A program made the translations under genes and the position numbers. 64,000 nucleotides of DNA from Galaxea fascicularis. Lineage: Eukaryota; Cnidaria; Anthozoa; Scleractinia; Euphylliidae. The stretch lies in assembly GCA_948470475.1 (NCBI GenBank), contig OX419345.1, positions 14,631,300 to 14,695,299 on the forward strand. Direction: 5' to 3'. This document shows positions 1 to 12,000 of the stretch, in pieces (position 1 is the stretch's first letter; every line of letters starts with the position of its first letter). Below the pieces are notes generated by a model. The model saw only the letters and a list, made by a program, of their open reading frames with translations. It ran no database searches and had not been told where the DNA came from.

Positions 1-40
1 AACAGCAACAGCAAAGAAGAATCTGAGGCAAATGTTTTTG
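1..40 (+). CDS. RIMBP: RIM-BP, probable 3' end of an exon cut by the window edge
   Basis: Frame 1 reads NSNSKEESEANVF and then the first base of a Gly codon, directly before a GT at 41-42 (TTTTTG|GTATTG). Its phase (1) is what the exon at 242 needs, giving ANVFGKLHRALRLS. The donor is only moderate and the piece is short, so this is plausible rather than proven. Confidence 0.4.
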
Positions 41-3000
41 GTATTGCTTGCTTTTGTGTTCCTTAAAGTTTTTTGTGTGGCATTCCACTGCCTTGATATT
101 CACTGAGCGTAAGATTTACCTTCACCCTTAGCCAACTTTTCGTATTCATATAAGGTGGAGGCAGACACCGTGTATGCCTTTACCCCATCGTCCTAGTGTG
201 ATCACTGTGTGGTAAACACTTATCAACATCCATCTCAACAGGAAAACTTCACCGTGCCCTGCGCTTATCAGTAGAGCACATACCTGATGTGGGATTGCAA
301 GACATTCAGGAAGAAGATGAAGAGGAAATTAGATCAGAAAATGAATCTGATGAAGGTGACGCTGGGAAGGATGTCACGCTTTACCAGGATGGCGTGACAA
401 GCGATGACACTGACATGGAGTCATTCAGTAAGTCGTGCAGTTGTTATTCAGTGCCTTTTGTGTTCTGTGAAAGACCAGTTTGCGTCTTCAAACTATGAAG
501 GCTGATTTAAGCTGTTTCAGGAAAATAGTGCCAGGAAAAGCGTTTTGAAACAAATTTAAATTGGTTTGAACTTCAACATACAATGCAGGTCATAACACTT
601 TGGGACACTTGACAAACTTGAGCGAAAACTAGAAAATTTCACTACTTACACTTCTACCCTTATAACAGAAACGAATGTCGTTCTTTTACTGCATCCTTTA
701 GAACCCCCCTCCCCCCAGACAATGTTGAAATATTCCAGCCGTCGATGGACGCATCTGCGTTTTCGGAACCGCTACAAATCAACATTGTAATGTGGGGAGG
801 GGGTAAAGCGGCAATTGTCCCAAGACGTTTGTCCTGCATTGTAGCTTTTCATTTGCTTTGTTCTCGCACCTGTTGAATCTTGTGGAAGACGTTGAGAAAG
901 CTGAAATATAATCGCCAATTGATGAGCTTGGAAGCCGGTGCCATAGAGGTTGGCGGGATCCTAAGCAATAGGCCATATTCGTATTCTCGGTATTGAACTG
1001 GATCTAGCATGAAGTGGAGGCTCTTGCGGGGGAATCTTTTCATATGTAAATGTATTCCCTCGCAAGAGCCTCCACTTCATGCTAGATCCAGTTCAGTACC
1101 GAGAATACGAATATGACCTATTCAGGCGCAGCAGGGAGGTAACCATGGCAACCTTGTGAGCGGGAATCACCCCCATCGAGCGGCCGTCAACAGGCACCGT
1201 CACACTGAAAGAAATTCAGTGGAATAGTTACCATTTATCATACTTACCAACCTTAACCACTAATGGGTGAGAGGGAATGGGACCAGAATCCGCAGAAATT
1301 CGCTCAAAGAACTAAGCAAAGCCTGAATTAATCTGCAAAGATTCGCAACGGCTGGATAAATGGGCAAATATTGGCAAACGATGATCCGCAGTGTTCGCTC
1401 GAAGCCAAGCACATGTAATCCGTCCCTGCAAATTCTACGGGTGCCCACCCCGCAGATTACTTGCACAAATCAGCAAGACCAATGGCGACATTGGCTCGAG
1501 TTTAACCTCGCCTAAATTGCATTTAGTCACGCTAAAATTGTTAGTTCCACTCAACAGATTCAAACGACAGGTCCAACATAATATAATCGCGATCCTTAGT
1601 TGTAAATTGTGACAGTCACATTTTGAAGATTTCATCCAGAAATGTTTGAAAACCTTATCTTAGTAAGATACGGGTTGCCAATAGTAAGAGTAACTACGGT
1701 GTCACCATGGTGACAATGAAAATGGCGATGACGATGATGTGATGATGGCAGTGATGACGATGACGATGGCGAGGATAATGATGATGGCGATGATGACGAT
1801 GACGACGCCGATGCCGATGGCGGTGATGATGATGATGATGGTTTTTGTTGTATTTGTTTTTGTGTGCTAGGAGTTCCATCTCCCAGACGTCTCTTCCTTG
1901 AGCGTCAGTTCACACGGAGTGTAATCTTGAGTTGGAAACCGGCGGGCCTCCCTGTCGACCAAGTCAAAGGTTATGGTGTGTACGTGAATGGAGACCAGCG
2001 GCTCATGATCAAGGGAGAAAACAAAACTAAGGCTCTGCTGGAAGATATTGACCCTGAAGAGGTAAAACAATATGCCCATAGAGGTTTATTCACACAGTGA
2101 GGAACAGTGAATGACTAAGCATATTCGCTTAAGTGTTCTGTGGAAGTCGTGTTCTTTCGGTCATTTGCAACAATAGCGTCGTTCCGATTTTAGTACGAGT
2201 ACGACTTTTCAGGTCTTGTTCGCGTGCTTTAGATGATCAGTAGTGACACCAATCTCGTTTCTACAATCTCCTGATCTGCTGGGAAGCAGATTGCTGCGTA
2301 AGCTCATTGCTGTTCAATATAATTCACTTATGCACAGTTATGACGAATGATTTTCCATTTTGTTTCAGACATACCGGATATCTGTGAGAACTATTACAAC
2401 TGGTGGTGAAGAGTCATCCGATCGATCCGCTGTGGTGACCATTGGCAAAGGTTAGTGAAAGACATTAGAAGGGCCTTCATGATTACAGATAAGTCTTTGT
2501 GTTTCGCATCATCAGTAACAACCCTTGGGAAATATAGAGCCAAATGAACACGCCTTTCAAGCAAGAAGGCTACTTTCTTAAAGGGAACATTGAAAGGCGA
2601 ACAAGAGCATCTTTGTCACAAGACTGGGTTGTGTGCTCTCAAGACGTTTTGTTGATAAAAGCAGTCGTGAAAAGTTAGTTGCGAATTGGTCTTCAGAAAC
2701 TTAAGCTTTGCAGAGTAATATTTATTGATCACCATTTCTCCTTAATGCTTATTCACGGAATGGATTTGAAAGAAGTAAAGGAGTCGAGTAACCGTGTGGA
2801 AAGTAATACTAGTTGACCTTGGTTTCTGTGGTGAAAGCAAGTAAGGCCCCGTTCAGACTAAGTGCCCGTTCCGCGGCACCGCTCCCGGGCACTAAAAAGG
2901 ACGCTGTCCAGACACCTCAGTGCCCTGGACCGAGGATGTTCACACTAGTGCAGAAGGCTTAGTGCCCAGTTTATCTTTTTGAGTACTCCGCAATATTGCT

Positions 3001-6000
3001 GCCATTTTTGTGACTGCATCATGACGAAACACGGGAAGAAACGTGGGAACACATGAAAACGTGTTCAGACAAGTTCCCGTGCCCGGGAACGGTGCCCAAG
3101 TACTACCCTTGGAGGTAGTGCCCGTGCCCGGGCACGGTGCTCAGATCTGTGCGCGGGCACCAACAAAAAGCTATGTTCAGACCAGTGCCCGTTCCCGAGA
3201 ACCGGGCACAGGCACCTAGTCTGAACGGGGCCTAAGTCGCTTTTTGAGTGAGTGTCAATTCCGTTTTGCAGATGCCAACCTTGCTCCAGGTCACGTGCAT
3301 GTCACGTGCGTATCGCCCACGTCAGCCAAGATCGAGTGGTCTCCAGGCAACAGCTCGTTCAGTCACGAGATCCTTGTGGACGGGATCCTTCACCGGACGG
3401 TGCGTCCTGGGACATTCCAGCACACAATCACTAACCTCAAGCCGGACCACATGTATAAGGTACATGTACGTGCGAAGAACCCCAAGCAAATGGTGGAACA
3501 TGATGGTGATCCAGACATTGAAGTGGATCTTTTAACAGCTGAGGCAGAGTTCAGGACTGAACCAGGAGGCAAGTTTACAGTGGCCTATAGTAAATTAACA
3601 CTTCAAACTGGTTTAAAAGAACTAGCCTTGTTGCAAAGGAGATTGAAATAGCTTCTTATCATTTGAACGCCAGGTTCTTTGTCTGGTCTTTGTACATTGT
3701 GGTTTATCCTGACCTGTATACAAATGTATGCAGTTTATGGTGCTTTAATCAGTTCTTCCTCAACCGATTTTTTGGAGAGATCTTTCTTCACAGAATTTAT
3801 GGAAGTTGAAAAACAATTGTACCAACAAATACCAAAAGATACCACGACGGTGATCGTAGTATATAAAACATGCGCTGAATGTGTTGATGTTTTGCTTAAG
3901 TAAACCTATCAGTTTGATGTTTTTCTTGCCTTCGCAGTCACCACGCCCCCATTTAAGGCCCTGGTCGATGAACATCAATTTTAGCATTAATTTTCGTCAA
4001 AAGAAATTGTACTATGACTTCAATCGCCTTTATTTCAAACTAATTTTTTCCTTCGTCCAAGTCACCTTGTAGGACTTCGATAGTATTAAGTATTCCATCG
4101 TATTATATTTATGATTGTAGGTTTGCCTGACCCGCCTTTAGAGGTTGAAGTGTCTGTTGGGCATTCAAACTCACTGGACGTCAACTGGATTCCTGTCACC
4201 ATCACTGAGAAGGGCACTTCAAACGGTGCTCGCGTGACAGGGTATAAAGTGTACATCAATGGCTTCCCATGTACCGAGGTCACGTCACCCACAGCAGATT
4301 GTGTGACAGCCGTGTCATGGATGGTTGAACGAGCGATTAAAAGAAATCACAGTAAGGTTATACGTGTTGTTGTGAGAACTCAGTCACGCGAGGGGGAGTC
4401 TGCGGATTCAAATGAAGTTGAACTTCCCATTGGGATGTTTAATTTCAAAGTGAATCAGGTGATAAAGCCCAAAGGCACAGAACCGCTTGCGAAGAAACCT
4501 GAGTCGGCACCTCAAGGCTCTGTTGAGGGTAATGATCATAACCTGCCTAGTGAAGGGAACTTAGCCAATGATGCTACAGCTGTTGTTGAGGAAAGAGAGA
4601 GATCAGACAGCGTCAGAAGATACAGCCGAAATGAAAAAGGCCAGCAACATTTAATATTACTAAATGACTTACATGAAGTGGTGAGTACGAGCAAGGGAGA
4701 TTCAACTCCTTTAGCCCAGCCTCGAACGAAGGGAGAGCCTGTTGTGTGGAAAAATGAAGAGGCAGACGAGTCGGAAACTGCCGACAGCTTCTCAAAGAGC
4801 GATGAAAGGCTGTCAGATGATGATGATGATGATGAGGAGGTTGAAATTTGTATTCCTGACGGTATGGACAGTCATGTGGCTTCTACAGAAAAGGCACCAG
4901 ATATGAGTGTGGAGGAACAAGTTGTACATCCACATGAGTTGGGCGACAAGGAGGTAGAGGAAGAAGAGGTAATACTAATAATGTACTGGAAATATTAATC
5001 AGTGATTCTACCAGCACTTACTGCCTCGTAGTTTCTGGTGAGGATTTACCTCAAGCTCAAGTAACGACATACTACACCTTCCTAGTTCTACAAGGAGACT
5101 CCTTCTTTAAGATGGGTTATTGCGCCTTAATGAAATCACATTCAGTGCCAAAAAATGGTTAGTAAGGCGTTCTCTGGCTTGTGTAGTGGTATTTTGCGTC
5201 CTTTGCCATGCTGTGCCTTAATTTGTGTTTTGCGGTGAAAGCTTGCTTAAACATCACCCTATAACTGTACCACGACACAACTCCTTGTCTTAGCCTAACT
5301 AAGAGTATTCTTCTTAGACATCTAGGATTGCTAAAATTACTAATCCTATTCTAATTCTTTCAGGAGAAAGACGACTTTGAGAGCGAAGAAGAGGAAATTC
5401 CCGAAGATGATCAACATTTCGACGAAAACGACGTGTTGCCAATCGAGGATGAACCATCCGATACACCACTTGAGAGACCACTGGTTAAAAGACAAGAAAG
5501 CGATATGTCGGTAGTCAGTGATATCGATATGGAAGAGCTCGAGCGTTCGTTAAATGAAGTACAGAGTATACCGCGGAGAAGTCCCGAAGGTAACGAGGGC
5601 CAAGACAAAAGACCTTACATTCGACCACTGGATTACGATGAGAGTGATTCTGAAAGTGAATGTAGCGAAGCGCCACCCCTCTCAATCATACAAGAAGAGG
5701 ACGAGGAAGATCTGTTGGAATCGGTCGCTTTCCCGAGCAACTTTTCACGATCTCACTCGGCTTCCGAAGGTTTCCAGACCGATGATGACGTCATGGATTT
5801 ACTCGATGACGATGCTAATCAGGCTGAGTCGGCAGCGCACGGTGTGGATGTTCGTAAAGTATCGCAAACCGAACGCCCTTCGGCACTCTCGCCCGAAGAT
5901 GATGCATCAGGAGGTCTCGGCTTTGGGAAATATTTAACTAAGAGCGATGAAGACTTGAAAGGAGATACTTCTCCTGATTCGCAATATAGGCTTCTTGATA

Positions 6001-9000
6001 GCATTGAACTTGAAGATTCTGAAGATGGTGTTGTTGGACTTGAAGCTATAGAAGCCACGTATAGTGATACTGAGGCAGATCATGGTGGGTTGGAGAGAAG
6101 CTCACCCTCGCCTGGTGAACACGAACAAGATATTGTTGATTACGAAGCTGATCATGAGGAGGCGCCCTCAGCAGAAGGGCAAGCACCTCATGAGCAGGAG
6201 GAAGAGGGTGGTGAGGCCCCAGAGGAACAAGTACGCGTGTTTCTAGCCCTATATGATTACGACCCCGCCACAATGTCCCCTAATCCTGATGCAGAGGAAG
6301 AGGAGCTCTCGTTTAACGAGGGTGATCTCATCAAGGTGAGGCGTTACGTTGAATAGACAGTAAGTAAACAGCTTCTTGGTAATCCTTCCCCTGTCCCCCC
6401 TCCCTTCCGATCACCTGTGGAAAGCAAATAGAAAAGCAAAGTGAAATATAGGCATGAGTACATGCAGTCATCACCATTCACTTGGCACGTTCAACCACTT
6501 CGAACGCAGCGGACAACAACAGAAGGGCTTTCACATCCAAATTTGTTGAAACCTATTCCAGCGTTACATAACTTACCCAGAATAACAAAATAAAAACAGG
6601 AACGAGTGGTTAACCAATATCGACCTACTGTTGCTTTTTCATACTTACCCAACTTTCTTTTGCGAAGATTGTGTAAGCTTTGATGTAGAAAGTGTTGCAG
6701 TAACAATTTTCCCTCGGTGGGCGACAATCAAAGTTACCAAACTTTCCAGCTTTTTGTCTATTTGTGTAATTGTATGGTTGTATTTACTTAATGTTTGGTA
6801 AATATGCCTCGCAACTGATTAATGCGTCTTTTCAGGTTTATGGTGATAAGGATGAAGATGGTTTTTATTGGGGTGAGTTGGATGGCAGAGCAGGCTACAT
6901 TCCGTTCAACATGGTGTCAGAAGTGCCACTGGACGATTACGAGTCTGGCAGTAATGTGACCACGCCTTCTCTGAACGTCACGCAAGAATCGGCCCAGGCT
7001 CCCGAAGAGAGCCCTAATCATGAAGCCGAAGAAAGCGAAAGTCAACCGGAACACTTGCTCAGTGAGGTGGTTCTCGAGGAGGACGAATTTGAAGATCCGA
7101 GGAATAGTGAGAACTATCAGTTGGCACCCAGACGAATGGTGGCTCTGTTTGATTATGATCCACAAACTTTGTCACCTAATCCTGACAGTGAGGTAAGGAA
7201 ATGTCCAGTGTTTGCAGAACTTAGGCAAACCGACCGTTTTCAATGTCCAATTTTCAAATTTTTAAGTTTTTAAACGTGACGGTCCTTGTAAGAACGATAG
7301 CACTTTCTATGGTTCTATAGCCTCTTGCTTTCCCCACATCGGAATTTTGAGCCATTCGTTCTGGGGATAAACCTATGGAGGACACGTTTTACAAAAATAA
7401 TGTATGACAACTCGTTTCTAAAAAGTATTTGTTTTAAGTTTAAAAATGTTCAACCAATCACAGGAGTTATAGTCAATAGAAAAGAAAAACTTCAAATTTA
7501 CCTTGTTTCCCACGTCATTGTTCCCCAATACAATCCTTAAAGTCAGTAAGAGCAACTTGCTTTGTGCACTGAAAATTGGTCTTCGAAATACGTTCTTATC
7601 TTTATAATTGGGCGAGTTCTTGGTGTGACGGAAAATTGAAGGTAGGAGAGGGCCGGAAAAAAAAAGCTGATGACTAATAAACACAAAACGCAAGAAATTG
7701 TTTTTTTTTCTCAATTCATTTGCAACCAATAAGTTGATGGATTCGACTATCTTTAGAATAACCTTTAAACTTGATGGTGGTTTATCTCTCTGAAATGTAA
7801 AGGCCGATGTAGGCGCTACGCGTATTGTTAAAACTATCATGTGCAACTTCTGTAAGGTACGTGGCCTGCTCGGGTCATGCAATTTCAACAGCCGTCATTC
7901 AACATTGCCTACATACCTACGACTGTCGCGCGGTTTTCCATCATGTCATAAAGCGCTACGACATTTTTCGTGTTGTTTGCATCTCGTTGGTTGGTAAGAT
8001 GTAGCTCTGATTTAATCGACGAGGTTCATGTTGCTATGGTGGCGCATACCAATCGCATGCCTCAGTCGTAAGCAAGGATCGTACCGTTTCATTGGTCCTT
8101 AATTAATGGCATGCGATAGGCTGATTTTTTGTTATCTTCTTTAAGGTGGAGCTGAAGTTTAGAGTCGGCGATGTGATCTATGTGTATGGTGGCATGGATG
8201 AGGACGGTTTTTTTACGGTGAGTGGACAGACAACGTAGGGCGCGTTTTTTTATCCACAGTTCTGGAATAAGAATGGTTGGTACGGAATGCTTGGATTTTC
8301 ATTCGCAACATTCTGTTCATTCTGCCCCAGGGAGCAGAATGGATCGAATGGCGTTCTGTCCATTCCGGAATAGGAATGCGGAATAGAAAAACGCGCGCAT
8401 TTTCCATTCTGGCCATTCTCATTCCAGAATTGTGAATAAAAAAACGCGCCCTTACATTCCCACCCTCTCTCATCGGCCTCACCAGGGGTAGGGAGAGGAC
8501 TCTCACCATCACAGGCTGGGCTTCTGGTCCACATCTGGGAATCAGTTATGTAGTCGTTGTGAAATCACTTCGTGTAGGTTATTGGGGAAGAGCGTTCCCT
8601 CTCTTCACCTCGGTAATGTACAAACGTGATTGCATGCTCTTTGTTTTATTTCCAGGGTGAATTACGTGGAATTCGTGGTTTGGTTCCTTCAAATTTTCTT
8701 GATGATTTGTCTGATCGAAATGAATCAACGCATCAAGATTCTAGTCACGATGACAGCTATGTAAGTAAATCTGGCATCCCAACTTTCTGACACTGTGCGT
8801 CTGTTGTTGTTATTGTTCGCCGATGTGGATGTGGTTGTTGTTCGTCGATGATTAGTTGTCAATTTTTTGATCCTGTTCTGTGGTAAACTTGTTCTAGTTG
8901 TGTCTCTTGAGTGTGGTCATTTGGGCTGATTTCCTGATATTTTGGAATTTTTGTCAAGCTGGAATTACATTCAACGAGACTGACGTGCGACGTGTATACA

Positions 9001-12000
9001 GTAGTTTTCGTTTGAGTGTCGAACGGTGTTCGCGTTTGCTTTACTTCCTTCCTTCTGTGATTGGTCAGCAAAACTCGCGCCACTGAGAAGCAAAACCAAT
9101 CACTTCTTGCACGCGCGCATTTTCCCGCGCATTTTCGCCGGTCACGTGTAATTGCTTCCAGTTCTGATTGGGTCGTTGTATTGTTTGCGTCTGCTGTGAT
9201 TGGTTAGATTAATTGGTTTTAGTTTTACAACATTCAGTAGACCAATTTCGATATATTAAAATTCAACTTAAAACAACAAACATGACTTCGTGGCTCCGGG
9301 GACTGAAATAAGGATTTGTATGAGTTGTTTCCCCAGAGCCTCGGCGTGATGTCTTTACTGAAAGAGTAATTTTAAATATAACGAAATTGGGCTATTGCAA
9401 TTGAAAAGCGCTCTAATGCATCAAAATAGACTTACTCTTGGTATTTCATTGGACAACACAGGTCATTGCCTGATGTCCTCATGCATGGGCCCTATGCATG
9501 CCAAGTGGACTAGCTAGCTACTGATGGATATTACTCTGTTTTCCTTTCTGGTATTTAACTCTTCTTTCTTTCTTCCTTCCTCTGTCTATATAAACGAATA
9601 CTTTTACTAGACTTGTACCTGTGATTACATCTTGAATTCTAGATTAAACTGCGTGGCGCAATAAATAGCATAGACTAAAGATTTTTTTTTTAATATGCTC
9701 TGAAACGTAGCAGAAAACCCGACGTTTTGAGGGTGCTCTCAAACCACTGAAGAAGAGGGAGCACCCTAGAGACGTTTGGTATTCTGTGATGTTTCATTGC
9801 ATACCAGTGATTACAGTTGCTGTTTCAACTACCATACTGTTAGAACGTTGAGTATTTTGCTGTTATATGAAGCGTCAATGGTCAGTTGCGTAGCATCGAG
9901 GAGGAAATTCTTCGATTTTGTTATTACTGTGAACAAAGCACTTTTCAGGGCACCTGACGCACTTTACGTTTTGTTGAAGTCGTTAGCACATGTCAAACAT
10001 TTTGCAAACCAGATCCCTGCGCATCTCGTTAGACTATTAATAAATAAAATAATAATAATTATGAGGATTTATATAGCGCTTTTTCCCAAGGCTCAAAGCG
10101 CTTTACAACACTTTATGGGGGACTTTGCCAGACTGCGTTTTTAGGCGCAAATTGCAGCCACGCAGTTTACAATCTTATTAGAATGAATAGTAGGATCAAC
10201 ACAGGTGCCCCCAGAACAGAATAAGTTATAGACCTTCACATCGGGGACTACGTCCCCTACTCTTTCCGATCAGTGTGTGGGTTCTTTAACGTCCCACACC
10301 AGTACTGTGAGACGGGACCTCCAGAGTACTGTGCAGTAGGTTCAATCCATAGGCTGAGCTCAAGCATAAAAAAGTCATGTTCTCAGTATAGCAAACATCC
10401 AACCTCGTTCCCAGAACCTTTTCCCTGGCCAGGGAAAAGGTTCTGGGAACGAGGTTGGCAAACATCATTCCAGAAAAACAGGTCCTGGTCAGCCGCTTTG
10501 CTTTGAGTGGTCAAAATTTAGGATTTCATCCAAAAACTCAACGTCTAGCCAGTGTCACTAGGTAACGTAAATTTTATGCATGAAGACGCATTTTTCCATC
10601 TGTTTGGAAAAATGTAAGGTATTTTAAAAGATGGTATCACAAAATTGGAATGTAGCTGACCTAAAGCTATAAATAGGAGGATTTCACATGTACTTATCCT
10701 TTAAAATAAAATAAATTCCAAATTCATTAAAATTCCTATTTATTTATTTATATATTTTATATTTTATTTTATTTTATTTTCAAAGTTAAGTAGACCGTAG
10801 TCCACATTTTACTCGACCACTGGTGTGCGAGAGAATACTTTATCTCATTCTTAATTTTCTTTCCTTTTTTGATCTTTTGAAACTTTCTGTTGAGTTACCA
10901 CGTTCTGTTTGTATTTGTTTGTTTACTTATGTTCGTTTTACCGTGTTAATGTCGTATATTGCGTACCCAGTTGTTTATCAGGGAGTTTGGTCGTTTCACG
11001 TTGTTTTTGCAGAGGACGGTAACTAAATGTTTTAATTTCTAACGTATTTGCAGGGAGATGGGTGTTGCTCATTAAACCTATTGTTTTGTTGCGATATCGT
11101 TGCGGTTACCATTGTGGTTGCTTAAGGGGCCGACCATTTAACTCTTGAGGGGGGGGGGGGATGGGTGATTTTGAAAAAAAATTTCCTGCAAGCGCTTGGT
11201 GGAAGAAAAAAATTGCATGCAGCACAAATGAAATAGAAAAAAAATTCTTGCACTGCTGCAAGCAAGAAAAAAAATGTTGCAAAGCTATTTCATCATTCCT
11301 GGGGGGCTTTACAATTCTCGGCAAAACTGCAACCATTCCGGATAATCTGCAAGCCAGCGAGCCACTGGTTAGCCTATTAAAATAACACATTGATTGGCCT
11401 AAATAACACTCTGGTTAGCCTAAATGTCACACTGGTTGGCCTACAGTTAGCTTAGGTAGCTTGCGAATTGCCCTTATAATGGGATAAGGGATTTCTCGCT
11501 TGCTCGGTTCACATGGCTTCAAGTCATAGGAGTCATGCAAGCCATTACGGTTAGCCTAAATTACACATTTGCTAGCCCAGTTAGCACTGCAGTTAGCCTA
11601 CAGTTCCTTAGGGAGCTTGCGGTTATTGGGATCAGGGATTTCTGGCTTGCTGGCTCGCACTGTATCCAAACTCGTTAGCTTAAATCACAAGCAGTAATGG
11701 AGGTAATTTTTTCTATTTGAAAAATCAAGTTTTATTACACAAAGAAAAATAATTTGTTCATTTTTAATATTTTCAACTGAAGCAGTTTCATGTAATTACT
11801 TTATTGAACTCGATAAGGTTTTTGCAATGTCATATAATACAAGACAATATATAAAACATTTGTTTTGGAGATTTCAGTCCACTGTTAAATTGTAACTATG
11901 TAACTAATGATTCCAGCAGTAACTACCATGCTACGAGCATTTCTGAACTGCTTTTTGCTATTTTTAGCTATTTTTTTTAATTAAGACGGTAAACATTTTC

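Larger units (their letters stand above)
428..1870 (+). other. RIM-BP intron with a long hairpin and a GAT/GAC-rich microsatellite
   Basis: Non-coding by context. It holds the near-perfect inverted repeat at 967-1122 and the triplet-rich tract at about 1700-1845, which ends just before the acceptor at 1870. Short reading frames here, including a His-rich one read from the microsatellite on the minus strand, have no coding character. Confidence 0.8.

Noticed and set aside
1694..1879. His/Arg-rich minus-strand frame
   Set aside because: It is a translation of the GAT/GAC microsatellite.
7418..7888. 156-codon minus-strand frame in an RIM-BP intron
   Set aside because: Low-complexity AT-rich intronic sequence with no recognisable domain, antisense to a well-supported gene.
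9055..9215. Bidirectional promoter with CCAAT and E2F-like sites
   Set aside because: No gene start nearby, and the block resembles a dispersed coral repeat.
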